A DNA stretch of 64,000 bases from Phycisphaerales bacterium (GTDB taxonomy: Bacteria; Planctomycetota; Phycisphaerae; Phycisphaerales; SM1A02), in the NCBI GenBank assembly GCA_022446905.1, contig JAKVBT010000005.1:130181-194180 (forward strand), in the 5' to 3' direction. The notes under the pieces are model-generated. The model worked only from the letters and a program-made list of their open reading frames with translations, was not told where the DNA came from and did no database searches. Below, piece by piece: positions 38,476 through 47,586 of the stretch; position 1 is the first letter of the stretch; every line of letters begins with the position of its first letter. The translations under genes were made by a program, and so were the position numbers.

Positions 38476-38838
38476 TTATCTGCTCATTGGCAGATCCCTA
38501 TTTGGATGGGGGCGGAAGTCCCTCGATGTGACTGGTATGGACTGGCCGTTGATCTTGGCGGCGACCGTCATGGTGTCGCCATCAGGTAACACGGAGATCT
38601 GCAGTTGGAATGCAGGACCATCGAGCAGGATCTCAGCGGACTCGCCACGTTTGACAACCAAACTGGGCGACGCCACCGGCAAAAATCCTCCCGAGTGCAT
38701 TTCTTCTTCAACGAGCACATCAACTTGTAGCACTTCTAGGGACTGCTGTTGGATGGTCGCGATACACCGCCATCTTTCGCTGCGGCAACCAGAGAGAAGG
38801 AGCATGGTGATGAGCACGAGCACTCGACACATGAACAT
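38476..38838 (-). CDS. Hypothetical small lipoprotein
   Basis: 120 aa; signal/lipobox VLVLITMLLLSGC, rest unrecognised. Confidence 0.55.
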   Translation of the reverse strand: MFMCRVLVLITMLLLSGCRSERWRCIATIQQQSLEVLQVDVLVEEEMHSGGFLPVASPSLVVKRGESAEILLDGPAFQLQISVLPDGDTMTVAAKINGQSIPVTSRDFRPHPNRDLPMSR

Positions 38839-38861
38839 GGGCCTGACGATACGCTGGACTC

Positions 38862-39812
38862 ATGTCGCAGTCAATACACCCGAAGTTGATATCAACTTGG
38901 TCGATGGCACTTGGTGGACACGAACAAGTATGGCCTCAATTTGTTGCTGGCGGATCATCCGTTGATGCTGTCGAAGAGGTGTGTCGGGTCACCGAAGATG
39001 ATCCGAGTGTGGACTCAGTTGGCTATGGCGGGTTACCAGATGCAGATGGTGATGTCACCGTCGACGGCTGCATCATGTGCAGTCCTAAGAGACTAGGTGG
39101 TGTTGCCGCGATGAGACATCACCGCCATGCCGTGACGGTTGCTCGGCGCGTGATGGAGCAGTCCAAGCACCTCCTTCTAGTCGGTGAAGCGGCTGATGAA
39201 TTCGCCGAACGTCATGGCATTGAAGCGACGCCAATGTGCACTGAAAAAGCGCGGCAACTGTGGGAGCAATGGCGTTCGGATGGAAGCATGCCGCCCCAGG
39301 GCATGGATCGATCGTTGCAATCCCATCAACAGGTCAGGCCTATTCAAGGCAGTGAAGGCGAGGTGGAGTGTCCACATGACACCATCGGCACCTTAGCGAT
39401 TGATTGCTCCGGTTCTATGGCAGGGGCATGCAGCACCAGCGGGATGCCTTTCAAGACACCAGGACGAGTCGGGGATTCGCCGATCATTGGTCATGGGCTC
39501 TATGTCGAACCGGGCGTAGGTGCTGCGACTGCAACTGGTGTTGGCGAATTAGTCTCTGCTGTTTGTGGCTCATTTCTTGCTGTTGAAGCGCTGCGTGAGG
39601 GCTGTAATCCCATCGAGGCTGCTGGGCGAGTGATTGAGCGTATTGATGAAGTTGCATCACCCGCTGCAGATGACCAAGTGGCTGTGATTGTTCTGGCTGC
39701 TGATGGGAGTATTGGTTCCGCAGCACGTCTGCCAGGATTCCGCTTGCTGGTCTCGAGCGAGCAAGGGCATCAGTGCATGTCACCTGATCTCGGAGAGGGA
39801 GGGGCGGGATGA
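38862..39812 (+). CDS. Glycosylasparaginase/isoaspartyl peptidase-family Ntn-hydrolase
   Basis: VAGGSSVDAVEEVCRVTEDDPSVDSVGYGGLPDADGDVTVDGCIM; autocleavage/catalytic HDTIGTLAID; GRVGDSPIIGHGLYVEPGVGAATATGVGE. Confidence 0.88.
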   Translation: MSQSIHPKLISTWSMALGGHEQVWPQFVAGGSSVDAVEEVCRVTEDDPSVDSVGYGGLPDADGDVTVDGCIMCSPKRLGGVAAMRHHRHAVTVARRVMEQSKHLLLVGEAADEFAERHGIEATPMCTEKARQLWEQWRSDGSMPPQGMDRSLQSHQQVRPIQGSEGEVECPHDTIGTLAIDCSGSMAGACSTSGMPFKTPGRVGDSPIIGHGLYVEPGVGAATATGVGELVSAVCGSFLAVEALREGCNPIEAAGRVIERIDEVASPAADDQVAVIVLAADGSIGSAARLPGFRLLVSSEQGHQCMSPDLGEGGAG

Positions 39813-40753
39813 CTCGTGTTTCTTCGCACAAACGTGTGGCAGCCATTGATGTGGGCACCAATAGTGTCAAACTGACCGTTGCCGATGTTGGGCCAGATCG
39901 CACACTTGAGCTGATTGAGACTGTTCGTGTGCCGTTGCAACTTGGAGCTTCAGTGATGCGCCAAGGTCGATTTGGGGGTGCGACCATTGAGATGGTGGCG
40001 CAGTCCATCCAGGAATTGACCATGCGTGCACGTGTGCATGGAGCTGTGTCGATTGCAATCGTTGCGACCAGCGCTGCGAGAGAAGCTTCCGACACCACTG
40101 AGTTGCAAAAAGCGATTCGTCTGGTGGCCGATGCAGAGCTTGAAGTCATCTCAGGGGAAGAGGAAGCAATTTTGTCCAGTATGGCGCTTTCTCATCGAGT
40201 GCAGGCGACTCGTATTGGCCTCGTAGATGTGGGTGGTGGCAGTACCGAGGTGGCAGTGTCCCATGATGGAATCATTGAGTTGGCGTTGAGTGTGCCAATC
40301 GGCGCGGTACGGCTGAAAGAGGCATGCGGCACACCATTGCAGTTTGATCAGGAACAACTTCAGATTATTGATGGCATGATTCTCAGTGCACTGAAAGGTC
40401 AATTGCCAGATGCTCTTGAGGATCCAAAGGAGGTGTTTGCAACTGGTGGAACTGTCACTGCACTTGCGATGCTGGACCGCTCTGGCATGCCGCTGGGAGC
40501 AGCGCGTCCCTCGGACGTTGAAGACCACAGTTTGACGGTCGACTCGATTGCTTCGATCTCAACCACCATTGCCCAATGGGCGCCTGCAGATCGAGTCGCT
40601 CAAAGTGGACTATCCGCAGCACGCATTGATGTCTTGGTTCCTGGTGCGATGATTCTGAAACATGTCTTGGAGATGCTTGGGGCCCGGGTGTGCCGGGTTC
40701 ATGAGCAGGGGCTTCGCAGTGGACTGCTCTTGCGGCTGGCAGGGTTCAGTTGA
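39809..40753 (+). CDS. Exopolyphosphatase / Ppx-GppA family phosphatase
   Basis: AAIDVGTNSVKLTVAD, ATSAAREASD, ISGEEEAILS, LVDVGGGSTEVAV. Confidence 0.9.
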   Translation: MTRVSSHKRVAAIDVGTNSVKLTVADVGPDRTLELIETVRVPLQLGASVMRQGRFGGATIEMVAQSIQELTMRARVHGAVSIAIVATSAAREASDTTELQKAIRLVADAELEVISGEEEAILSSMALSHRVQATRIGLVDVGGGSTEVAVSHDGIIELALSVPIGAVRLKEACGTPLQFDQEQLQIIDGMILSALKGQLPDALEDPKEVFATGGTVTALAMLDRSGMPLGAARPSDVEDHSLTVDSIASISTTIAQWAPADRVAQSGLSAARIDVLVPGAMILKHVLEMLGARVCRVHEQGLRSGLLLRLAGFS

Positions 40754-41372
40754 TCTGACCGGTCCAAAATGGCCGGGAAGCGATCGGGCGGTGATCCACC
40801 GCGGGCCTCGGTGCTGGGCAGACCTGCACACAGACGCCACAGCCGGTGCATCGTTGTGAATCAATGGAAGGGCGACCAGTTTCATCTGTGGTGATGGCTC
40901 CGGGGACCGGGCAATGATCCACGCAAAGCGTGCATGGTTGCCCTTGCCATGGCAGGCAGGCCATCTGATCAATGGAGGCATCTGCCATCTTGAGTGGGAA
41001 ATCAAGGCGCAGTACTCCTGGATCACACGCACTGATACACGGAGTATCACTGCACATGACGCAGGGCTGCCGAACGGCGTTGATCATCGGTGTGCCTGAT
41101 CGGCGTGGTCCAGCAGACTCTGGTGCTGGTTCAATGGCACGAGGAGGGCAGGCATCAATGCAGTCGCCACATCTGGTACATGACTGGAGGAACTGTCCTT
41201 CAGCCACAGCGCCAGGCGGTCTTTGCAGAATAGAAAGTGCGATTTCTCGTGACGCACGTCTTCGTTGCAACCCGCGGGCCGCAGCATCCCGGAGGGGCTG
41301 AAAGATGCGGCCTCTGAACAATTCGCGCCGACTGAAATCGGGTTGTTCCGGCAGGTCAGCCATGGGGTCCAT
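40746..41372 (-). CDS. NapF-like multi-[4Fe-4S] ferredoxin
   Basis: Cys motifs CTRCGDCIDACPP, CVMCSDTPCISACDP, CTLCVDHCPVP, CTGCGVCVQVCPAP; N-terminal RRELFRGR. Confidence 0.83.
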   Translation of the reverse strand: MDPMADLPEQPDFSRRELFRGRIFQPLRDAAARGLQRRRASREIALSILQRPPGAVAEGQFLQSCTRCGDCIDACPPRAIEPAPESAGPRRSGTPMINAVRQPCVMCSDTPCISACDPGVLRLDFPLKMADASIDQMACLPWQGQPCTLCVDHCPVPGAITTDETGRPSIDSQRCTGCGVCVQVCPAPRPAVDHRPIASRPFWTGQIN

Positions 41373-41404
41373 GGTACCGATGCACTCATCGGTACACTTC
41401 GGAA

Positions 41405-42712
41405 GTGACCCCGTCGCCTAAGAACGAATGTGTGGCTGAGCCCCCGTGCGATCTGCGACGGGAGTATCCCGCGGGCCGGTACAAAGCATGGCTGTTCTGG
41501 TCGCTTCCAGCCCTTTTTTTCCTGTATGAGTTCATGTTGCGTGTGTCGCCCGGTGTGGTGGAGGACACACTGCAGTCGGAGTTCCATGTTGATGCTGCGA
41601 CCTTTGGGTTCAACATGGGCATGTATTACTACGCATACGCTCCGATGCAGTTGGTGGTTGGTCTGCTGCTCGATCAATTTGGCAGTCGGCGGCCATTGGC
41701 CTTTGCCTGCCTCGTGTGTGGGCTTGGGGCATTGCTCTTTGCCTTGGCGGACACGATTGGTGTGCTTGGTGCTGGTCGCCTTCTTGCCGGTTTTGGTTCT
41801 GCTTTTGCCTATGTCGGCACGATCTATGTCGCCAGTGTGTGGTTTCCGGAGTGTCGGATGGCACTGCTTGCAGGTGTGACTGCGGCGCTTGGAATGGCAG
41901 GTGCGGTACTTGGCGAAACAGTTCTTGGATGGCTGGATTCCATGCTGACTTGGCGCCAGGTGTTCTGGGGATTTGCAGGCCTTGCAGTCATCATTGGAGC
42001 ATGTATCTGGTACATCGTGCCACAACGGCCTGACTGGTTTGCTGCGCGGATCACGCAGGCAAAGGCGCAGCACTCACAACGCGCCTTCTCGGGCATTGGT
42101 CATGTGTTGAAGTCATGGCGGCTGTGGGTACTTGGCGGGGCTGTGGGTCTGCTGTACCTCCCTGTTGGTGTTTTTGCAGCATTGTGGGGGACACGATTTC
42201 TGGACAAGGCCATGGGGATGGGGGGTGAGGAAGCATCCTCCGCCGACGCCATGTTGTTCATCGGGCTTGGCATTGCCGCACCATTGACGGGTTGGCTTGC
42301 GGATCGAACAGGCCGGCAGACTTTGATTTTGCGTTCTTGCATTGTGATCTCACTTGCCTGCACTATTGGGATGTTGGTATTGCCTCCAGCACATGCCAAC
42401 TGGGCCTTTGCACTCCTCTTTGGTATGGGATTCGGCGTGGGATCAATCGTTTTGGCATTCCCCATGGCGATGGCACTGAGCCCACATCACGCTCGTGGGG
42501 CAGCCATCGCCTTTATGAATTTCTTCCAAATGTTGCTCGCGGGGATTGGTCAGTGGGGCATCGGCGCCTTGCTTGACAGCCATGGGAGCTCAGAAAGCAC
42601 GGTCTATGGGCTCAGTGACTTCAGAACGGCATTTTTGATTTTGCCCATTGGTCTGACCATTGGCTTCCTCTTGACTCTGCTGATCCGCGATTGTCATCAG
42701 AGAGACTGTTGA
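41405..42712 (+). CDS. MFS transporter
   Basis: 435 aa, ~12 TM segments; FFLYEFMLRVSPGVVEDTLQSEFHVDAATFG, GWLADRTGRQTLILR. Confidence 0.85.
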   Translation: MTPSPKNECVAEPPCDLRREYPAGRYKAWLFWSLPALFFLYEFMLRVSPGVVEDTLQSEFHVDAATFGFNMGMYYYAYAPMQLVVGLLLDQFGSRRPLAFACLVCGLGALLFALADTIGVLGAGRLLAGFGSAFAYVGTIYVASVWFPECRMALLAGVTAALGMAGAVLGETVLGWLDSMLTWRQVFWGFAGLAVIIGACIWYIVPQRPDWFAARITQAKAQHSQRAFSGIGHVLKSWRLWVLGGAVGLLYLPVGVFAALWGTRFLDKAMGMGGEEASSADAMLFIGLGIAAPLTGWLADRTGRQTLILRSCIVISLACTIGMLVLPPAHANWAFALLFGMGFGVGSIVLAFPMAMALSPHHARGAAIAFMNFFQMLLAGIGQWGIGALLDSHGSSESTVYGLSDFRTAFLILPIGLTIGFLLTLLIRDCHQRDC

Positions 42713-42770
42713 CCGGGCTGAAATGGGCGTCATACTTGTTGATGTTGGGGCAAAGTGAGATTCCCTACCT

Positions 42771-44243
42771 ATGAGCATGCGGTCTTGGATGTTTTTGGCA
42801 ATGCTGGCAACCCCCCCCATGGCGTGGGGGTGGGATTCTGCGGACACACAGGTTCTGCAACTTGATCAGGTGAATGTGCTGCGGATCGTGTACTCGCCAA
42901 GTACCGGGGGCGCAGATGTGCAACAGATTCGGGGAGCGTGTCCACCAGAAACGGTGACACACACGGATTCTGATTTTGGGCCAGGTCAGTACGTTGTGCA
43001 GGCGGGCTTTGCAGAGGGTGAAGCCGCTGCGGCTTCTTGGACGCTGCCTCTGGACCACTTTCCACTCCGCTTCGAGTTAGCGGAGATGCTCTTTGCAACC
43101 TCGGGCGCAACCCAATCGACCACGACTGAGTGGGGGGTGGAGATTTGGCAAGGATCGCCGCAGACCGGTTCGCTGGTGGCGGCCTTTCAGTCTGATGATG
43201 TCATCATCCCGCATCTCACCATGCCGCCGGGGACTTCGGGGACCATCGTGCAATTCATGGTCGATCCTGATGACCCGGATCAGATCTATGTATCAGATAA
43301 TGGCGAGCACAGTTACTCGGTTGCATTTCGAGTCATCGCGCATCATCAGCCTGGCAGCCCATGTATTACCTCTCCACCTTCGACGGCAAATGCGTTCCCG
43401 ACGACTGATGTCGGCGGCTTAGCGGCTCCGGGTGGCAATTGGATTGACATGGTCACAGGCCCCTTCTGTGTCTGTGGTGCAGATTGGACTTCCTTTCAAC
43501 AACTCCCAGGCATCTGTACGCCAAGTGGCGACTGGGTACTTCGAAGTACTTACACACCATTTGGCTGTGCGCCGGCATCTGGGGCGTGCTGCGTTGGAGA
43601 CGGTTCATGCGATGTGACGACTGAGACCGCATGTGCTGTCGAGGGTGGCGATTACCAGGGTGATGGCACGTCCTGTGACGGCATCAACTGTCCGCAGCCT
43701 CAGGGCGCATGCTGTATCGCTTCGAACGGCAACTGTGTTGATTCAGAGATTGAGGTCTGCGCTGCGTTTGGTGGAGAGTGGTTCTTTGGAGAAACATGTG
43801 CAACGTACATCTGTTTCCCAGAGGGGGCATGCTGCCTTCCTGATGGCTCGTGTGTGGAGGCGTCGAATCCCGAGTCATGTGCGGATGCTGCAGGGGTGTT
43901 TCAGGGAGATGGCACCGAATGTTCTGCAATCGAATGTCCGGCGCCAACAGGAGCGTGCTGTACGGATAATGGCGATGACTGCTTTGTCTTGGAAGAGGCC
44001 GACTGTGTATTGTTCGGGGGCTCTTGGTTGGGTGCGGGAACCAACTGCGATGATCCAAGCATCTGCAATCCGTCACCGTGCCCTGCCGACGTCGATGGTG
44101 ACGACGTCGTGGGTGTCGATGATCTTCTGGAGATTCTCGGGACCTGGGGTCAGACGGGCAGTCTGCCCGGCGATGTCAACGGCGATGGGATCATCAATGT
44201 TGATGATGTGCTGATCGTCATCGGCGCTTGGGGGCCGTGCTAA
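42771..44243 (+). CDS. Secreted protein with four Cys-rich GACC repeats and C-terminal dockerin-like repeat
   Basis: Signal peptide; GACC...C...E.C...GG..G.GT.C...C repeated four times; C-terminal DVDGDDVVGVDDLLEILGTW / DVNGDGIINVDDVLIVIGAWGPC. Confidence 0.8.
   Translation: MSMRSWMFLAMLATPPMAWGWDSADTQVLQLDQVNVLRIVYSPSTGGADVQQIRGACPPETVTHTDSDFGPGQYVVQAGFAEGEAAAASWTLPLDHFPLRFELAEMLFATSGATQSTTTEWGVEIWQGSPQTGSLVAAFQSDDVIIPHLTMPPGTSGTIVQFMVDPDDPDQIYVSDNGEHSYSVAFRVIAHHQPGSPCITSPPSTANAFPTTDVGGLAAPGGNWIDMVTGPFCVCGADWTSFQQLPGICTPSGDWVLRSTYTPFGCAPASGACCVGDGSCDVTTETACAVEGGDYQGDGTSCDGINCPQPQGACCIASNGNCVDSEIEVCAAFGGEWFFGETCATYICFPEGACCLPDGSCVEASNPESCADAAGVFQGDGTECSAIECPAPTGACCTDNGDDCFVLEEADCVLFGGSWLGAGTNCDDPSICNPSPCPADVDGDDVVGVDDLLEILGTWGQTGSLPGDVNGDGIINVDDVLIVIGAWGPC
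43581..44066 (+). repeat. Four tandem ~41-aa Cys-rich repeats (protein level)
   Basis: GACCVGDGSCDVTTETACAVEGGDYQGDGTSCDGINC / GACCIASNGNCVDSEIEVCAAFGGEWFFGETCATYIC / GACCLPDGSCVEASNPESCADAAGVFQGDGTECSAIEC / GACCTDNGDDCFVLEEADCVLFGGSWLGAGTNCDDPSIC. Confidence 0.92.
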
Positions 44244-44268
44244 GACTTTGTCTGTGCAGGGCCGCACA

Positions 44269-44994
44269 TTAGTGGCGGCGGCGACGCGGCTGCAAGCCAT
44301 ACAGCAGTAGCAGGGCAAGGCTCGCAGGTGCGGGGATCTCGATAATGGTGGTGGTCGATGAGATCACATTGTCGGTAAAGGCATATGTTGCAGCTACAGA
44401 CCAATCCCCGTTCGTAAATGTCAGGAGATTGAAAATCTGTTCATTCATGCCAGACATGCCCAAATCGTAGAGCGTGCTCATGACATTCTGGTTCGTATTC
44501 AATTCGGTCAGTGCCAGAGCCTCATAGGTGAGTTCGTGCCGCCATTGAAGGGCCCCTGCGCCAACCTGCGTGCCATCGCCAAGATCGTTTACCGCCCAGT
44601 TGCCACCTCCATCAAGGTTGGCCAGACTCGTATCTTCACCTTCCCAGACTGCCTCAACGCCGAGTAAGCAGAGTGGTGGGTCGCTGCTTGGCTGACCGGG
44701 TCCATCCGCTAATAAGATCAACGACGTTCCCCGCGCAGTGTCTGCCAGCATCATGGTGATCTGCCCGACTGTGTTGATGCCACCAGCTTGCAGTTCATCA
44801 TGGATGGCATCGACATCGGCATTGGTAAAGACATTGCCAGGGGTGGACAGCAGTCCAGGGAGCGTGGCGGCTTGAATGGTGGTTTCCGCACCATTGACCA
44901 CGACGGTGGCCCAACCAGCGGATGCAGCAGCACTCCAGCCCCCAAGGGCGGCCGTTGCGACAGACCACATCAGCATCCGATGATTGTTCAGCAT
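44269..44994 (-). CDS. Secreted protein with PEP-CTERM-like sorting tail
   Basis: N-terminal signal; C-terminus EIPAPASLALLLLYGLQPRRRRH = PxP + hydrophobic helix + Arg cluster. Confidence 0.75.
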   Translation of the reverse strand: MLNNHRMLMWSVATAALGGWSAAASAGWATVVVNGAETTIQAATLPGLLSTPGNVFTNADVDAIHDELQAGGINTVGQITMMLADTARGTSLILLADGPGQPSSDPPLCLLGVEAVWEGEDTSLANLDGGGNWAVNDLGDGTQVGAGALQWRHELTYEALALTELNTNQNVMSTLYDLGMSGMNEQIFNLLTFTNGDWSVAATYAFTDNVISSTTTIIEIPAPASLALLLLYGLQPRRRRH

Positions 44995-45128
44995 CAGTCT
45001 TCTTCTCAAGGTGTGCCCAGGCTGGACAGGCACCATCTTCCACCGGTCAGGGTACGTCGCAACTGCTCATCCAGCAAGGGGATAGAGACATAACAGGGCC
45101 TTCGAGGGGGGCGAGGCCCTTGGAATCC

Positions 45129-46613
45129 CTACAACAGGGGGCTGAAGAGTCCTGCCAGGTTGTACTTCATTCGGCCAAGGGCTGGCTGGCTCAGCCAGCG
45201 GGCAGTGTCCACCGGTTGACACTGATTCAGATAGGAGGTCTGGAGAAATCTGAGGGTGCTGGCAAACGCCTCAGACCAGCCCAGCATCGAGACTTCGAAG
45301 TTCAACTCAAGGCTTCTGCGGTCCAGATTGGCTGAGCCAATCATGAACAGGCTCCCGTCAATGGTCATCGTTTTGGCATGCAGCAGACCCGCTGTGAACT
45401 CTTGGATCTCAACGCCGGCTTTGATCAGCGTGGCGTAGTGACTGCGGCTGGCGAGGGCCACAAGATGTGAGTCATTGCGCGAGGGCACAATCAATAGGGT
45501 GCGTACACCACGCAAGGCGGCACCGCGAAGGGCCGCCTCCGTAGCCGAATCAGGCACGAAATAAGGCGTCGTCAAGATGATCTCATGCTGAGCGGCATAG
45601 AAGCAATTCTGCAAAATCTGCTGCAGGGCTTCGTTGTTGAAATTGGGACCCGTCCCCATGATCTGGCAGCAGGCAGTTCCGCTGGTCGGCTTGATGGGTT
45701 CATTGAGATATTCTTCATGGCGCTCTTCTGTTGCCATGAACCAGTCTTCCAGAAAGAGGGTCTGCAAATCATGAATGGCAGGGCCAAGCACCCGCGCCAT
45801 GCAATCTACCCATGGAGCAAAGCGGGCCTTGGGCGCAAAGGATGGTGAGGCAATATTGCGGCTACCGACCCAGCCGATTCTGTTGTCAAACACGGCGATC
45901 TTGCGGTGATTTCGAATGTCCACTCGGGCAAAGAGCACCCGAACGATGTGGGCCGGCAGCATCTCTCCGACCTGCACACCTTCATCCCGAAGGCCTTTGA
46001 TCGTCTGTGACTTCAGAAAGTTGCGTGAGCCAACAGAGTCAACCAGAAGTCGAACAGTGACACCGCGATGAGCGGCGCGAATCAGGGCATCAGCAACAAC
46101 GCGGCCGGTTTCATCATCAAGGTAGATATAGGTCAGGAGATGAATCGTATCGGTCGCGGCATCAATATCGGCGATGAACTCGTCGGCAAAGGTCTTTGGC
46201 TCACCGATTAAGTGCAATTCATGGCCGCCGGTGACATCGGTATTGGTGACGGCTCCTGCAAGGGAGAAAACCTGCCGCCAGTGGTCCGGCATATCGACTT
46301 CCATGGCCTGCAGTGACTGCACATCATCCCGTCGAATATCCGAGTAGGAGCGATGAATCTCACGGTGACGTCTTCGGCGAATGCCGCCGATGCGTTGTCC
46401 TCCGAAGAGGAGATAGGCAGCGGCACCAAAGAAGGGAGCGAGTACGACGAAGACAATCCAAGCCAGTCGTGCATCGCTGGTGCCAGATTCACGTAGCAGA
46501 ATGACAGAGATCAGTGCAATGATGATGGTGATGTGCGCTACCACGAGCATGGCTGGCAGGACGATGTGCAATCCAGTCGAGGTGGTTGCAGATGCGATCA
46601 GCAGCATGGTCAA
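45129..46613 (-). CDS. Cardiolipin synthase-like phospholipase D protein
   Basis: N-terminal TMs (PLDc_N-like) and two HKD motifs: HRKIAVFDNRIGWVGSRNI, HAKTMTIDGSLFMIGSANLDRRS. Confidence 0.9.
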   Translation of the reverse strand: MTMLLIASATTSTGLHIVLPAMLVVAHITIIIALISVILLRESGTSDARLAWIVFVVLAPFFGAAAYLLFGGQRIGGIRRRRHREIHRSYSDIRRDDVQSLQAMEVDMPDHWRQVFSLAGAVTNTDVTGGHELHLIGEPKTFADEFIADIDAATDTIHLLTYIYLDDETGRVVADALIRAAHRGVTVRLLVDSVGSRNFLKSQTIKGLRDEGVQVGEMLPAHIVRVLFARVDIRNHRKIAVFDNRIGWVGSRNIASPSFAPKARFAPWVDCMARVLGPAIHDLQTLFLEDWFMATEERHEEYLNEPIKPTSGTACCQIMGTGPNFNNEALQQILQNCFYAAQHEIILTTPYFVPDSATEAALRGAALRGVRTLLIVPSRNDSHLVALASRSHYATLIKAGVEIQEFTAGLLHAKTMTIDGSLFMIGSANLDRRSLELNFEVSMLGWSEAFASTLRFLQTSYLNQCQPVDTARWLSQPALGRMKYNLAGLFSPLL

Positions 46614-47542
46614 TTCGCCAAGACGTGCGATCCGCTTCGAAGGTCGATGGTCCCTCGATGGTGCGCGTCAATGCGACCGTGGTCCCGGTGGAATTGATCC
46701 AGCCACTGGATCTTGTGATCCGCCAGGGACTCAAGTGGGGTCTCTTCGCCCGGAGCAGAGCCCCATTGCAGTGTGGCTGGAAGATCGGTCTGGATCAGCA
46801 GACTGCCCGTTCGGTCAAACTCTGAGAGATCGATTGCAGTGATCTGACTTGTCCATGTGTGGTGTTCGAGCAAGGCATGCAGCCGCATGGCAGCAATCAT
46901 GTCGTCTCCGGGCCAAGGCCGACCAGGTCGGCGTGGGCGACTCTCTCTCGGATTGACGATGCGAATGATCGGTCCATCATCAACCATGCGGCTTCCCTCA
47001 GGAAGTGGCCGGCCCAGGGCATCGATCACGACATCACCAAATGCGTCGGTGACGATTGTGGTGGGCTGGAGAAAGACTGCGTCGATTTCAATGTCGCCAG
47101 TGACGGCGCGTGAGACCTGAGCGACAGATTCGAACCATCCTGATCGCTGGAGGGCTTCTCGGGCAGCTACCAGATCCGCTCGATCCAGCGGATCCCCTTG
47201 GATCTGTCGGATAGCGACCCGCCCGAGGTGGTCAATCAGTGATTGACCGACCCATTCGGGGGCCTCGATGAATCGGACTGTGGCTGGCTGGCTCGTAGGA
47301 GGTTCGATCGTTCGTCGAAGTAGGGGCGTGGTGATGCCCGCAAGCAGCACAAAGGCCAGCAGCAGCAGCCAGGTGGGGCCGTCGCCTTGGAGCATGTGTC
47401 GACCAGCAACTTTGGCAAGGCCCATCATCCGGGTCATGCGTGAAGGTCGAGCGGTCCGTGTTCTGCGAGAGTTGCGGCTCATGGCTGCGAATGGGTCATA
47501 TCGACCATTGGGGCCTGATGACCCCAATTCCTGATGCAGCAT
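46610..47542 (-). CDS. FtsQ-like cell division protein (POTRA-type, by position and architecture)
   Basis: Basic N-terminus, single TM (WLLLLAFVLLAGITTPLL), POTRA-like segment (DLVAAREALQRSGWFESVAQVSR); lies immediately after murC-murB-ddl. Confidence 0.6.
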   Translation of the reverse strand: MLHQELGSSGPNGRYDPFAAMSRNSRRTRTARPSRMTRMMGLAKVAGRHMLQGDGPTWLLLLAFVLLAGITTPLLRRTIEPPTSQPATVRFIEAPEWVGQSLIDHLGRVAIRQIQGDPLDRADLVAAREALQRSGWFESVAQVSRAVTGDIEIDAVFLQPTTIVTDAFGDVVIDALGRPLPEGSRMVDDGPIIRIVNPRESRPRRPGRPWPGDDMIAAMRLHALLEHHTWTSQITAIDLSEFDRTGSLLIQTDLPATLQWGSAPGEETPLESLADHKIQWLDQFHRDHGRIDAHHRGTIDLRSGSHVLAN

Positions 47543-47586
47543 TCAATGAAAATGACATTCAATGCACAACCGGTGATCTGGTGCGT

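Noticed and set aside
41084-42073. 329-aa minus-strand ORF across the ferredoxin and MFS genes
   Set aside because: Antisense to two well-supported genes, His/Gln/Arg-rich translation without recognisable domains.
45095-45120. AGGGCCT...AGGCCCT inverted repeat between the cls and PEP-CTERM genes
   Set aside because: 7-bp stem with a 12-nt loop and no U-run; too weak to call a terminator or regulatory element.
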